Assembly: GCF_000164695.2 (NCBI RefSeq)
Contig: NC_014643.1
Span: 620,001-684,000, forward strand
Length of the DNA stretch: 64,000 nucleotides
Direction: 5' to 3'
Source of the DNA: Rothia dentocariosa ATCC 17931
GTDB taxonomy: Bacteria; Actinomycetota; Actinomycetes; Actinomycetales; Micrococcaceae
A program made the position numbers and the translations under genes. The notes below the pieces were generated by a model. That model saw only the letters and a list, made by a program, of their open reading frames with translations. It was not told where the DNA came from and did no database searches. Below are positions 1 through 9,999 of the stretch, piece after piece (position 1 is the stretch's first letter; each line of letters opens with the position of its first letter).

Positions 1-2
1 AA

Positions 3-389
3 AAATGGAATGAGGACTATGAAGGTCTCCTTATTAAGACAAAGGAAGAGCAAAAATATAAAAGGTGTCGTTTAGCAAAGAGGACACCAAAAAAAGAAGG
101 CTACTTTACAGTCTTTTGGAAAAAAGACCAAAATAATAATAATGTTCCTTATACTAATGAAGACTTGGGTGATGAACTTGTTATTGTCGTAATCGACAGC
201 TACAATAGTGGGCTATTTATTATTCCGAAAGAGGTGGCAGTTAATAAAAGGATTCTCTCTACAAGGGATAGTAAAGGGAAAATGGCAATGCGTTTTTATC
301 CACCTTGGTGTACAAATTTAAATAAAACAGCTCAGTCAACGCAAAAATGGCAGTTAGAATACTTTCGGAGTTATAAAATTGGGAATTAA
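3..389 (+). CDS. MepB family protein, 5' end outside the window
   Basis: The reading frame is open from base 3 with no start, so the gene begins upstream. The visible ~128 residues match the MepB family pattern: an FTVFWKK strand, a stretch around DELVIVVID, then FIIPKEV, a region ending RFYPPW and a terminal QSTQKWQLEYF. MepB proteins are small and of unknown biochemical function; the name comes from the staphylococcal mepRAB multidrug-efflux operon. The gene is AT-rich compared with the core genes further along, which fits recent acquisition. It stops at 389 and is followed by a decayed pseudogene on the same strand. Confidence 0.75.
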   Translation, partial: KWNEDYEGLLIKTKEEQKYKRCRLAKRTPKKEGYFTVFWKKDQNNNNVPYTNEDLGDELVIVVIDSYNSGLFIIPKEVAVNKRILSTRDSKGKMAMRFYPPWCTNLNKTAQSTQKWQLEYFRSYKIGN

Positions 390-478
390 GTATATTTGAA
401 ATAAATATTGGCAGAGGGCAGTGATATGAAAAAGTTAGAGAGTATTACAGGTGCGGCCAGTTCGAGAGGGGTAGCGTA

Positions 479-1104
479 GTGACAGTCAGTACGGGCGGAG
501 CCGATTGGCATGGTAGTGCAACCCCCGAGCAGGTCGCGACGGTTGAGTGTGTGTACCGTAACCATCGGAGCCTGCCGTATATTTCGCCGGAACGTAACCT
601 GGCGGCGTGACTTGGTGAGGTGGAGCTGTCTTCGTCGAAGGCTGTTCCCGAAGTGGGCGCTTGAGCCGGTCGCCAACATTGAACCTTATGGTGGGTACCT
701 GTTTGAGGTGACGGCGGGCGACATTATTCTGCTGTGGCGCATAAGCTTCAGTACCTTCAACACGCAGAGCTGGTTCCCGAAATATTTTGAGCACACCTAC
801 GGGATTGATGCGGCGTTCGACCTGCGGATGCTGGTTGAGGCCGGGTTCGTGAAGGTGGAGTCTGCCGCGAATTCTCTGGATTTGGTGACTGCCCCGGCGC
901 TACGTAAAGCCCTGAAGGATGCGGCCGTGAGTGGGCTAAACAGCACGAAAAAGGCTAATTTGATGAGTTTAGCTCGGGAACGCCTCTCCCCCCGCCCAAC
1001 TTGAGGATACGGTTCCCGTGCGATCCTACAAGCTCACCACCGCAGGACGGGCGCTCCTTGACGCCCGCCCCGAGGTGGTGGCTAAGCACCCGAAGAAGGG
1101 CTAG
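479..1104 (+). pseudogene. Decayed SAP-like protein gene, several frameshifts
   Basis: No single frame covers this stretch, but pieces in different frames read like one protein. A GTG at 479 opens a 43-codon piece (GADWHGSATPEQV...) that ends at a TGA at 608-610. From about 655 a second frame carries a coherent C-terminal domain (WFPKYFEHTYGI, then LVEAGFVKV, then a SAP-like segment KALKDAAVSGLNSTKKANL) stopping at 1002-1004. A third frame, entered at the C-run 988-993, continues with RSYKLTTAGRALL to a TAG at 1102-1104, which is how SAP-domain proteins of this kind often end. One extra C in the run would explain the last shift. Function unknown; it is more GC-rich than its neighbours. Confidence 0.55.
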
Positions 1105-2606
1105 GGATCTACCTCGGGCTCTGCACAATTAACTTCTGTATTTGCAAGATCAGGATTGAATGTAGCTGTTACCCGAGTATTCCCTGGCAGAATTTGTTTA
1201 TAAGAATTATTATCTTTATATTTTTTGCGCTTATTTAACTCTCTTAGTTTACTTTTATATTCAGTATAATAATCTAAAAATTCACCGTAGTCTGTTTCAG
1301 GAATTTCTGAGTTATCTATGCTCATTGAGTTCCTATAGAAAAATGCTTCTTCATATATTGCTTTAGCTTCAATCCATTTATACCAAGATTCGGCAAAGTA
1401 CAAAACATTACCTACAGAGATTTTTGAAACCCCCAACGATTTTTGCCCAATATACTTAATAAATATTCGTCGAAGAAACCACCAAGTAGCAGGAATAAAA
1501 ATAACTAAAGACAAATACCACACTATCCCTAACAGCTCAAATATATTATAATAACCCATATTATATTTTTTATTAAAAACTTCAATTAATCGAATTCCAG
1601 TGTATGATAATGCCCCTCCCCACAGTATCGACAAAACTACATAATGCAATATTTGAAGCGGATAATATACTAGTAATGAGTCTTTATTGTAACTGGAGAA
1701 TAAAATCGGTAAAGGGTAAATAAAGAAGCATACCAGCGAGATAAGAAAATTTCCAATAAATCCCAATAAACATAACTTAAACAAAGGCACTGGATCATAA
1801 ATTAAATCACTGACATATAGAGCAAGAATAGGAAAAATGAACAATAAAGAGATACAAAAATAATATATAATATAAATATATAAATATTTCCTCAGTGAGA
1901 TATATCCTGAAAGTGATGCAAAGTATGAAAGATAGGGTTTATTGTATGAATAACTAGAGTAATATTTATAGAAACCTTCAGGTGCACTTTGCGATATGTC
2001 CTGGAAATCAAGTTTGTTTTTAATATTTATATTATTAAAAACTATTAAATCGTTCAATTTATCCTTCCACTGCCCTTCCAGAGAAAGACGATACTCTCCT
2101 GGCAAAGCGCTGATAACAAGCATAAAAGATGCAAAAAGAATTAGGGTAAGAAAAGATGGATTAAAATTCTCTACTGGATATTCATCAACAAGCATCTTAT
2201 ACACAGAATTCACAGAATGTGAAAATACTATAAAAGACACTATATATATTACTAAATTTGCAAATTTTTTATACGAAACTGCTCTTATCTGAGCATTCCT
2301 AGGTAATTCATCAATATCTTTAACTTCACCCCGTACATTTATGAATAAAGCGAGAACTAGAGCACAAAAACCTGTAAGTGTAGATTGATCAAGAGGGACG
2401 AACTTTGGAACAAAAGATATTACTTCGTGTGCACTGTAGTCCACATTTCCTGGTTCCAAGCGTCCGTTAAACCTAACAAATAGAGTAATATACCAAGTTG
2501 CAAAATATATACCTATATAAAATAAAAATACTTTTCCTGCATGCAATATTGACTTTAAAAGTAAATAATTTGCACGATTCCTGAGGATTTTATACTCATC
2601 GGTCAC
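1101..2606 (-). CDS. Polytopic membrane protein of unknown function
   Basis: A 501-residue protein with about eight strongly hydrophobic helices, for example VFLFYIGIYFATWYITLF near the N-terminus and LLGIVWYLSLVIFIPATWW near the C-terminus. It ends in a soluble, lysine-rich tail. I chose the GTG at 2606 because GGAGG lies eight bases upstream (2615-2619); a longer frame to 2669 has no such site. I do not recognise the family. The gene is AT-rich, faces the same way as the two frames at 2679-3656 and is probably cotranscribed with them (72-base gap). Cargo of a mobile or defence island is possible, but nothing in the sequence proves it. Confidence 0.65.
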   Translation of the reverse strand: MTDEYKILRNRANYLLLKSILHAGKVFLFYIGIYFATWYITLFVRFNGRLEPGNVDYSAHEVISFVPKFVPLDQSTLTGFCALVLALFINVRGEVKDIDELPRNAQIRAVSYKKFANLVIYIVSFIVFSHSVNSVYKMLVDEYPVENFNPSFLTLILFASFMLVISALPGEYRLSLEGQWKDKLNDLIVFNNINIKNKLDFQDISQSAPEGFYKYYSSYSYNKPYLSYFASLSGYISLRKYLYIYIIYYFCISLLFIFPILALYVSDLIYDPVPLFKLCLLGFIGNFLISLVCFFIYPLPILFSSYNKDSLLVYYPLQILHYVVLSILWGGALSYTGIRLIEVFNKKYNMGYYNIFELLGIVWYLSLVIFIPATWWFLRRIFIKYIGQKSLGVSKISVGNVLYFAESWYKWIEAKAIYEEAFFYRNSMSIDNSEIPETDYGEFLDYYTEYKSKLRELNKRKKYKDNNSYKQILPGNTRVTATFNPDLANTEVNCAEPEVDP

Positions 2607-2678
2607 CAGACAAACCTCCGCGACTATGTATCTCGAACCTGTTATACATATTAGTTGTTCTGAAAACAATTTATTTAG

Positions 2679-3284
2679 TTAATATTCTCTTCTCCCATAC
2701 TCTCCTATAACATCGATTCCTGTTGCCATATAATTAAGATCTTTAAGTATTCCTCCATATCCACCTTCAATACCTCCTATCAATTTAAATAGTTGTTTTC
2801 GTTCTTCCTTATTTTTTGCATTATTTAATATATCAATAGCCTTGCGGTGCGCAGATTTATATACGCTTTCTTTCTTTCCTGTTTCCTGAGAACTTTTAAT
2901 GTCCTCCATTTTTATTTCCATATAAGAATTTTCGCTAATATATTTAATAATATTATTATACCTATTTCCATCTATGTCATACTTTCCTCCTGGGTTGGTT
3001 ACAAAATATTTGGTTTTATTTTCCGAGTCACCGATGTATTTATAATCTATTTGCACGGCGATCATTAAATAAGGATATGTAGTTACTTCAACTTTTTCAG
3101 GGAAACTACTGCCATTTTCATAGAGTGGGTTCTCTACTACGCTAGTTTCAATATCTCGTGATCCATATTTTCCTTTAAAATAGTATGGAAGCTTAGATGT
3201 TACGATCTCCTCAGTCGTTTTTCCGCTCTTAATTTGTTCTTCTACATATGTATAGGATACAGGCTGTAAAAACATATGGGTCAT
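2679..3284 (-). CDS. Hypothetical protein; probable C-terminal part of the gene starting at 3656
   Basis: A soluble 201-residue frame rich in Lys, Tyr and Glu, with a Gly-rich tail (GGIEGGYGGILKD). I do not recognise it. The first ATG (3284) has no good ribosome-binding site. It lies in the same reading frame as the upstream 118-residue membrane-anchored frame, separated only by a TGA at 3300-3302 and five sense codons. The simplest reading is one ~320-residue gene, an N-terminal anchor plus this extracytoplasmic domain, interrupted by a single nonsense codon. Either the gene is recently inactivated or the TGA is read through. AT-rich, like its neighbours. Confidence 0.5.
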   Translation of the reverse strand: MTHMFLQPVSYTYVEEQIKSGKTTEEIVTSKLPYYFKGKYGSRDIETSVVENPLYENGSSFPEKVEVTTYPYLMIAVQIDYKYIGDSENKTKYFVTNPGGKYDIDGNRYNNIIKYISENSYMEIKMEDIKSSQETGKKESVYKSAHRKAIDILNNAKNKEERKQLFKLIGGIEGGYGGILKDLNYMATGIDVIGEYGRREY

Positions 3285-3299
3285 ATCATCTTTTAATAG

Positions 3300-3656
3300 T
3301 CATTTCACTTTTGTAGGTACAAACATAATATATGTTGGAGATGGGATCTCAGATAACTTTTTTGTTGATTCGTTGTATAGAATATACTCTGGAGAGTCAT
3401 TCCAGAGATTTTGTACTACATTAAAACTTTCTGATTCCTGGTAATTTACACGATTTTCATTAGTTACATGAGTGATAAAAGATAGAATTAGCGCCACAAT
3501 CGAAATAAATATAGGAAATATGTTCAGAATATACTTTCGAACATTATTTTTCTTTGATATTTCCATTTCCAGAGTAGCTTCCGGAGCGTTTTCAGATTTC
3601 TGAATATATTTTTCACTTTTTACAGTTTTTTTATTATTTTTCTTTCTCTTAGACAT
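3300..3656 (-). CDS. Small single-span membrane protein; probable N-terminal part of a split gene
   Basis: 118 residues: a basic Lys/Asn-rich N-terminus (KRKKNNKKTVK), one transmembrane helix around residues 42-62 (LNIFPIFISIVALILSFI) and a ~55-residue outer part ending TYIMFVPTKVK. The ATG at 3656 follows a good Shine-Dalgarno (GGAAAGGAG). The stop is a TGA followed by CTA, and the same frame remains open into the protein that begins at 3284, so this is probably the anchor of a longer protein. Function unknown. Confidence 0.55.
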   Translation of the reverse strand: MSKRKKNNKKTVKSEKYIQKSENAPEATLEMEISKKNNVRKYILNIFPIFISIVALILSFITHVTNENRVNYQESESFNVVQNLWNDSPEYILYNESTKKLSEIPSPTYIMFVPTKVK

Positions 3657-3730
3657 TAGAGCTCCTTTCCACTAAATAGAATCTCTATGCTCCTTATAAA
3701 TACAGAGACTTGCTATACTATCTGATGCTA

Positions 3731-3754
3731 AATCTCTGATATAACATAGAGATT
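3731..3754. promoter_or_regulatory. Inverted repeat upstream of the 3656 gene, possible operator
   Basis: Seven-base arms AATCTCT and AGAGATT are separated by ten bases. Related half-sites (ATCTCTATG near 3673, AGAGAC near 3705) lie closer to the gene, 75-100 bases upstream of its start, in an AT-rich stretch. This suggests a regulator-binding region, but no promoter boxes are certain. Confidence 0.3.
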
Positions 3755-4093
3755 ACCCTTATGCTGATCACTGCAATTTGTAATAAGACTTCGTAGCTTG
3801 TACTTGCTCCGCGCGGCAAATATATCTGCACCCTTCATACCTGACATGACGACTGAAACCTGCAACTAGCTCTCTGATGACAAACCCACTACCTCCCTTT
3901 ACTCAACCCCTAAAACCTTATTTATTCCTCAGGCTACCCTTAATGTTTCCTTAAACCTAGGATTTTCGGAGAGAAACACCCAAAAATTTTGTTTGTGGCG
4001 CTTTATGACACGAAACCCACAGCGACACGCCGGTGCGTCGCATTGGTATGCCGCCGCCTCGCGCCCACTACGCTGCGGACTGCCCCGACAGCA
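3755..4093. other. Intergenic region without a recognisable gene
   Basis: This stretch between the AT-rich island and rlmC changes from AT-rich to GC-rich around 3990. I see no coding frame with a plausible start, no tRNA and no clear terminator. The junction may mark the edge of the inserted island. Confidence 0.4.
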
Positions 4094-4166
4094 CCGCGAG
4101 CAGATAGGATTTCGACGAAAAGATAACAAACCGCTATCTTCTCGCCGAAATACTATCTGCTCGCGC
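4094..4166. repeat. Dispersed ~74-bp palindromic repeat, diverged copy
   Basis: It begins CCGCGAGCAGATAGGATT and ends CTATCTGCTCGCG, so the outer arms can pair. It matches the plan of the copies at 5851, 24585 and 25460 with scattered substitutions (GATA for GGTA). It lies just downstream of rlmC and may act as a transcript-end hairpin. Confidence 0.6.
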
Positions 4167-4199
4167 CCTAGGGTTGGGTTATGTATATGCTCAGGAAAC

Positions 4200-5330
4200 C
4201 TACCCCCGCCTCAGCAACGTCATAACCTCATAGTGGTTCGTATGCGGGAACATATCGAGCACGCGCGCGGCGACCGGCTTGTAGGAAGGCATGCGCGCCA
4301 GGTCAGAGGCAAGGGTTTTTGCGTTGCAGCTCGAATAAATTACGTGCTCAATCTCGGAGCCCTCAACCCAGGCGCACAGCCTCTCACCAATACCTCGCCT
4401 GGGCGGGTTCACCACCAGCATCTCGGGGGTTTCACGGGCGTTCACGGCAAACTCGGTCGCATCCCCCGCCGCAAATTTCACGCCCTCAAGCCCCTGCTCG
4501 GCGACGGTACGCTGGGCGCTGCGAATCGCCTCCGCACTGATCTCAATCCCGGTGACCTCACCGTGCATCACCTGCGCCGCGTGCAGGGCAAAACCGCCCA
4601 CGCCGCAATACAAATCCCAGAGCGTGCGCGGCTGCACCTGCGCCACCCACTCGCGGCCCTGCGCGTACATCGCCTGCGCAATCTGCGTGTTCGTCTGAAA
4701 GAAACTCTGCGGGCGCAGGTGCAGACTCATGCCGTTCACGCGCATCGGCAGGGTTTGCCGATCGGTCAGAATGATCTCTTCATCGCCCTCAATCAGCGCC
4801 ACATGCTCGCGCAGCAGGTTCACCGACAGCACCGCCAACTTCGGCAGACGCTCCTGCAGCCACCCCAGCTGACGGCGAATAGGCACCAGCAGCTTCTTCG
4901 AGCGGAGCACAAACCGCACCATTAGCTCGCCCGTATCGGATGCGGTCACCAGAATATTCTTGAGCTCACCACGCCGGGCCGGAATGTCATACGGGGTCAA
5001 ATCGGCACGCTGAATGAGCTCGTGCAGCACCGGGATAGCGCGCTCAATCGGCTCAATATAGAGCGGGCATTCGCTTAAATCGGTGGCGCGCCCCGAACGA
5101 TAATCTACGATGCCCAGGGATGGGTTCTGCGCCGAACCGCCCACCACCAGCTTCGCTTTATTCCGAAAATGCGCCTCGTCACTGGCGACAGGTTCCAACC
5201 AGGTCAGGTGAGGGTACGCCGCGAGAAGCCTGCGCGCATCGGCCTGTTTCGCCGCGATCTGGGCGGGATACGGGGTTTCGATGCTGGTGCAGGAGCGGCA
5301 AAGACTCTCACGATAATAGGCGCATTCCAT
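4200..5330 (-). CDS. rlmC: 23S rRNA (uracil(747)-C(5))-methyltransferase RlmC
   Basis: A 376-residue SAM-dependent RNA m5U methyltransferase of the RumA/TrmA group; E. coli RlmC has a similar length. An N-terminal cysteine set (C3, C11, C14 and a later SECPL) is the iron-sulfur cluster motif. The SAM site reads LWDLYCGVGGFALHAA, followed by NPPRRGIG and the catalytic-cysteine motif YSSCNAKTLASDL. The family methylates U747 of 23S rRNA in the cytoplasm. The short cluster spacing near the N-terminus and the absence of a TRAM domain favour RlmC over RlmD. It is the gene after the serine-repeat protein at 5440 on the same strand, with a 109-base gap. Confidence 0.88.
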   Translation of the reverse strand: MECAYYRESLCRSCTSIETPYPAQIAAKQADARRLLAAYPHLTWLEPVASDEAHFRNKAKLVVGGSAQNPSLGIVDYRSGRATDLSECPLYIEPIERAIPVLHELIQRADLTPYDIPARRGELKNILVTASDTGELMVRFVLRSKKLLVPIRRQLGWLQERLPKLAVLSVNLLREHVALIEGDEEIILTDRQTLPMRVNGMSLHLRPQSFFQTNTQIAQAMYAQGREWVAQVQPRTLWDLYCGVGGFALHAAQVMHGEVTGIEISAEAIRSAQRTVAEQGLEGVKFAAGDATEFAVNARETPEMLVVNPPRRGIGERLCAWVEGSEIEHVIYSSCNAKTLASDLARMPSYKPVAARVLDMFPHTNHYEVMTLLRRG

Positions 5331-5439
5331 AGCCCCACTATTCTACCCTGTGGATGCGCGGGCACGGGTAACCCACCGGGTGGCACTACCGCTATGCTGT
5401 TCTCCCCTGCACCATCGCAGGCAAGGACGGGTGGGAAAG

Positions 5440-5778
5440 CTACGGTTTCTTTGCCTTCTTCTGCTGGCCCGCCTTAAGCACCGACCTGTACGACCGTGCC
5501 GAGAGCACAGATGCCTCCGATAAAACCGATAACACGCTCATGAAGCTCAAGCACGAGGCAATGGACAGCGAAGAAAAAGCCGAGCCGATAGACCCAAATG
5601 AGAAAACCGAGCCGATCGAAAACGCCGAATTGACGGAGCCAATGCTGCACACCGAGTTCACCGACCCGATGCTCAGAAATGAATTTCGCGAGCCGATACT
5701 CTTTGCGTTTTGGTCGGAACGGGCGGGGGCATCGGGGACGTCGTTTTCGGAAGATTTGGAGGTGGTGTTAGACATCAT
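5440..5778 (-). CDS. Serine-triplet repeat protein, unknown function
   Basis: 112 residues. From about residue 27 every third residue is serine for roughly 24 consecutive triplets (SIG SRN SFL SIG SVN SVC SIG SVN and so on), with mostly hydrophobic or small residues between, followed by a basic tail (GQQKKAKKP). The serines use TCC, TCG, TCA, TCT and AGC codons, so the periodicity is held at protein level and is not a simple DNA repeat; this supports the minus strand. Similar SxxSIGS-type low-complexity proteins occur in other actinobacteria. A narrow beta-solenoid or a membrane-associated helix are possible folds. No strong ribosome-binding site is visible before the ATG-ATG start. Function unknown. 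Confidence 0.55.
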   Translation of the reverse strand: MMSNTTSKSSENDVPDAPARSDQNAKSIGSRNSFLSIGSVNSVCSIGSVNSAFSIGSVFSFGSIGSAFSSLSIASCLSFMSVLSVLSEASVLSARSYRSVLKAGQQKKAKKP

Positions 5779-5850
5779 AAATCCAGCATACCGCGCGGCT
5801 AGCCCATCCCGAACGAATCACGGCGCACGTCGCAAGCAATCATGCACCCG

Positions 5851-5922
5851 CGCGAGCAGGTAGTATTGTGCCGAAAAGGTAGGATTTTCCTACCTGCTCA
5901 GACCAAAAACTACCTGCTCGCG
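5851..5922. repeat. Dispersed ~74-bp nested palindrome
   Basis: Outer arms GCGAGCAGGTAG and CTACCTGCTCGC pair. Inside is a perfect hairpin, GGTAGGA-TTT-TCCTACC (5878-5894). The same architecture recurs at 24585 and 25460 and, diverged, at 4094. Here it lies downstream of the groL terminator. Confidence 0.75.
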
Positions 5923-5942
5923 GCTCTGAAGAGCATAGACAG

Positions 5943-6008
5943 AAAGCTCTCCGGGGTGGGTTCCGTACCCAGCATTGTGCCGGTCAGGAACCCCACCCCG
6001 GAGAGCTT
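5943..6008. terminator. Terminator hairpin after groL
   Basis: Arms of about 21 bp (5943-5964 and 5987-6008; AAGCTCTCCGGGGTGGG and its complement) enclose a ~22-base loop, 26 bases past the groL stop on the minus strand. There is no long U-run, but the stem is very stable. Confidence 0.7.
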
Positions 6009-6034
6009 CAACATACTCCCTCAATCGGGAAACG

Positions 6035-7735
<1,701 letters not shown>

Positions 7736-7762
7736 TTAGCACCTGAAGGCGCCGAGTGCTAA
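7736..7762. promoter_or_regulatory. CIRCE element (HrcA operator) upstream of groL
   Basis: TTAGCACCT-N9-GAGTGCTAA compared with the CIRCE consensus TTAGCACTC-N9-GAGTGCTAA: the right arm is perfect and two bases differ in the left arm. It sits 79 bases upstream of the groL ATG. The rest of 7763-8030 shows no gene; a weak GC hairpin at about 7993-8012 may end the next gene. Confidence 0.88.
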
Positions 7763-8030
7763 AAACAATTTTGGCACTTGGTGCGCCCGAGGGCAAACAT
7801 TTTGAGCGCCGAATTTAGCTTAATCGCCCTCAGCGCATTCTTGAGGCGCACGGAAAGCCGCAATGGGGTGAACGGGTACGGCTTCGCGTGCGAATGCACG
7901 GAGCCAAAGCACCAGTTTCGATAGCCGAGCGATGTTATATGCGGACGCATAGGGCTCATAGAACGTTCCCGAAACTAGCGGGGATGATAAACGGTACCGC
8001 ACACCGCGGTATCAAGCCGGATGATGCCGT

Positions 8031-8582
8031 TTAGCTGTAGTCGGCGGCAAGCACCACCACAATATCGTTCTCGCCCAGAATCGAGGCGTCTGAGCTCTCC
8101 TGAACCGTCGTGATATTCAGGGTCTTCGCAATAGCTTCGGCCTGCGACTTCTTGGCCTCGTCCTTGTAGTAGACCGTGCTGGACTCCGGCGGGGTGCCCG
8201 ACCAGTTCGCGGTTTCGGTAATCGTGTAACCTTCAAGCGCGGCGCTTGCCTTGGCCGCAGACCCGCCGGGTGCGGATGCATTATAGACCGCCACGTTCGC
8301 ATCCTTAGCCTGCTCGGATGCCGAGGCAGAGGGCGACGATGATTCCGAAGGCGAGGCGGGGGCGCTGTAGCTCTTGGCGCGCGCGGCGGCTTCGGGCGAG
8401 CTGCTGCGCGGGTGGTTAATGTACATAGCGCCGCCGATCACGAGCGATAAAATACCGGCGACGACAACGGGAATAATGCCTTTGGGGCTCTTGGAAGGGT
8501 CGTCAATTACACCGCGGTATGTTCCACGGCGGGCGGTATTCTCGTCGATGTCGTCGAATTCATCGTGCGGGTATTGGCTCAT
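8031..8582 (-). CDS. Membrane-anchored LytR_C domain protein
   Basis: 183 residues: an acidic cytoplasmic N-terminus (~38 residues), one membrane helix (GIIPVVVAGILSLVIGGAMYI), a Ser/Pro/Ala-rich linker, then a C-terminal LytR_C-type domain beginning VAVYNASAPGGSAAKASAAL. The N-x-[ST] start and alternating strand pattern are typical. LytR_C domains occur at the end of LytR-CpsA-Psr cell-wall ligases and in stand-alone anchored proteins such as this one, presumed to act at the cell wall. AGGGAAG precedes the ATG. It lies beside the DUF3263 gene on the same strand, a pairing I believe is frequent in actinobacteria. Confidence 0.8.
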   Translation of the reverse strand: MSQYPHDEFDDIDENTARRGTYRGVIDDPSKSPKGIIPVVVAGILSLVIGGAMYINHPRSSSPEAAARAKSYSAPASPSESSSPSASASEQAKDANVAVYNASAPGGSAAKASAALEGYTITETANWSGTPPESSTVYYKDEAKKSQAEAIAKTLNITTVQESSDASILGENDIVVVLAADYS

Positions 8583-8723
8583 GACTTCCCTAGGTTGAGT
8601 AATAGATGTACCGCTCTGCGCGGTGGAGCCCTGCCAAAGCTCTCTCTTACAGGGTACCGTATGGGGCTTTATCCGTCCTGTTCAGAACGGCGTGCGTTCA
8701 TGCACACATCGGTGCGGCTGCCT

Positions 8724-9116
8724 TTAGCTACGGTCGCGAACCTCGCGCAGGCGGTGCATCAGGATAGGTTCAGCGGCGATCACACGCTGGCTGTCAATCA
8801 TGGTGTTGAGCTTCTGGTAGTAGGCGATCGGGGTGAGCCCGAGCGCGGTAATCGCCTTCTCTTTGGTGCCCTGGTACTTCCAGTGCCGTTTTTCCAGGGC
8901 GATCATGGCACGCTCTAAATCGGTGAGGGCGGATTTTCGCGTGTTCTCAGTTTTTCCGCCGGTTTCGCGGGTCTCGGAAGTGCCGGGGGCAGAAGACGCA
9001 GGCTGTGTTGTGGGGCTGGGTTCGGAGCTATCGGCAGGGACTGCCGCTGCGGGTTCGGCGGCATCCGAGCCGCCAGCAGGCGAAGGTTCGGGGGTTTCCG
9101 AAGAAGGTATCGGCAT
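8724..9116 (-). CDS. DUF3263 domain protein
   Basis: 130 residues. The first ~58 are a disordered Pro/Ala/Ser/Glu-rich tail; the rest is the DUF3263 domain: LTDLERAMIALEKRHWKYQG, then KEKAITALGLTPIAYYQKLN and a terminal LREVRDR. The helical layout resembles a small helix-turn-helix, so DNA binding is possible, but the family is uncharacterised. AGGA lies seven bases before the ATG. It is divergent from ung with a 101-base shared promoter region. Confidence 0.82.
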   Translation of the reverse strand: MPIPSSETPEPSPAGGSDAAEPAAAVPADSSEPSPTTQPASSAPGTSETRETGGKTENTRKSALTDLERAMIALEKRHWKYQGTKEKAITALGLTPIAYYQKLNTMIDSQRVIAAEPILMHRLREVRDRS

Positions 9117-9217
9117 CTGGATTCCTGACGAACATAGGTGGTCTACATGAACACTTTAGAGTATGTTGGTTGAAGTCACCGTGTTATTAGAGTCAAATTT
9201 TCTCAGGGAGTATTTTC

Positions 9218-9892
9218 ATGACGAACCCGCCGCTGACCGACATTATGAGCGAAGACTGGGCGCAGGCCCTCGCGCCCGTCGAAGATAAAATCCACGCCAT
9301 GGGCGAGTTTTTACGCACCGAACACGCGGCGGGACACCGAACTTTTCCCACAGGTCAGAATATTTTCCGCGCATTCTCACGCCCCATGAACGAGGTCAAG
9401 GTGCTGATCGTGGGGCAAGACCCCTACCCCACCCCCGGGAACGCGATGGGGCTTTCGTTCTCGGTGCAGCGGGATATGCCCCTACCGAAATCGCTCATCA
9501 ATATTTATCGGGAATTGTCCGACGATTTGGGGATTGAGCCCGCGCAGCACGGTGATCTGAGCTCGTGGTCTGATGAGGGCATCATGCTCATGAACCGCGT
9601 GCTCAGCGTGCGTGAAGGGGCGCCGGGGTCGCATCGTAATAAGGGGTGGGAAGAGGTGACTGAGTGCGCTATTCGGGCGCTGGCGGCACGCAATAAGCCT
9701 CTGGTCGGGCTGCTGTGGGGTGCGGATGCGCGGCGCACCGCCCCGATGCTGGAACCGTACCCGTGTGTGGAGTCTGCACATCCCTCACCGCTGTCGGCGC
9801 ATCGCGGGTTCTTCGGTTCACGCCCGTTCTCGCGGGTGAATACGCTGCTGGTAGAGCAGGGTGCGGAACCGGTGGACTGGACGGTCAAGTAG
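9218..9892 (+). CDS. ung: Uracil-DNA glycosylase, family 1
   Basis: 224 residues. It removes uracil from DNA at the start of base excision repair. The water-activating motif [17 protein letters not shown] carries the catalytic Asp68, and the C-terminal loop is [18 protein letters not shown] with the catalytic His. Both are intact and the length is normal for Ung. The ATG at 9218 follows AGGGAG. The gene is transcribed away from the DUF3263 gene and ends in a hairpin shared with the convergent exporter gene. Confidence 0.96.
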   Translation: MTNPPLTDIMSEDWAQALAPVEDKIHAMGEFLRTEHAAGHRTFPTGQNIFRAFSRPMNEVKVLIVGQDPYPTPGNAMGLSFSVQRDMPLPKSLINIYRELSDDLGIEPAQHGDLSSWSDEGIMLMNRVLSVREGAPGSHRNKGWEEVTECAIRALAARNKPLVGLLWGADARRTAPMLEPYPCVESAHPSPLSAHRGFFGSRPFSRVNTLLVEQGAEPVDWTVK

Positions 9893-9921
9893 CGCGCATC
9901 CTCCCACCCATACCCACATAA

Positions 9922-9958
9922 AAAGGCTCTTTATTCCACTGTGGAATAAAGAGCCTTT
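9922..9958. terminator. Bidirectional terminator between ung and the ThrE-like gene
   Basis: A perfect 18-bp inverted repeat (AAAGGCTCTTTATTCCAC and complement) around one central base, flanked by A- and T-rich bases on both sides. It lies between two convergent genes. Confidence 0.88.
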
Positions 9959-9999
9959 GTAGCATGCCGCATCAGGGGAATGTAAGAACCACGGATGCG

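Noticed and set aside
3993..4925. A 310-codon plus-strand frame opposite rlmC
   Set aside because: Antisense to a well-supported methyltransferase; His/Arg-rich with no domain.
5540..5863. A plus-strand frame opposite the serine-repeat protein, with repeated EPI/EPM motifs
   Set aside because: The period comes from the minus-strand Sxx repeats; serine codons vary synonymously on the minus strand, which argues for coding there.
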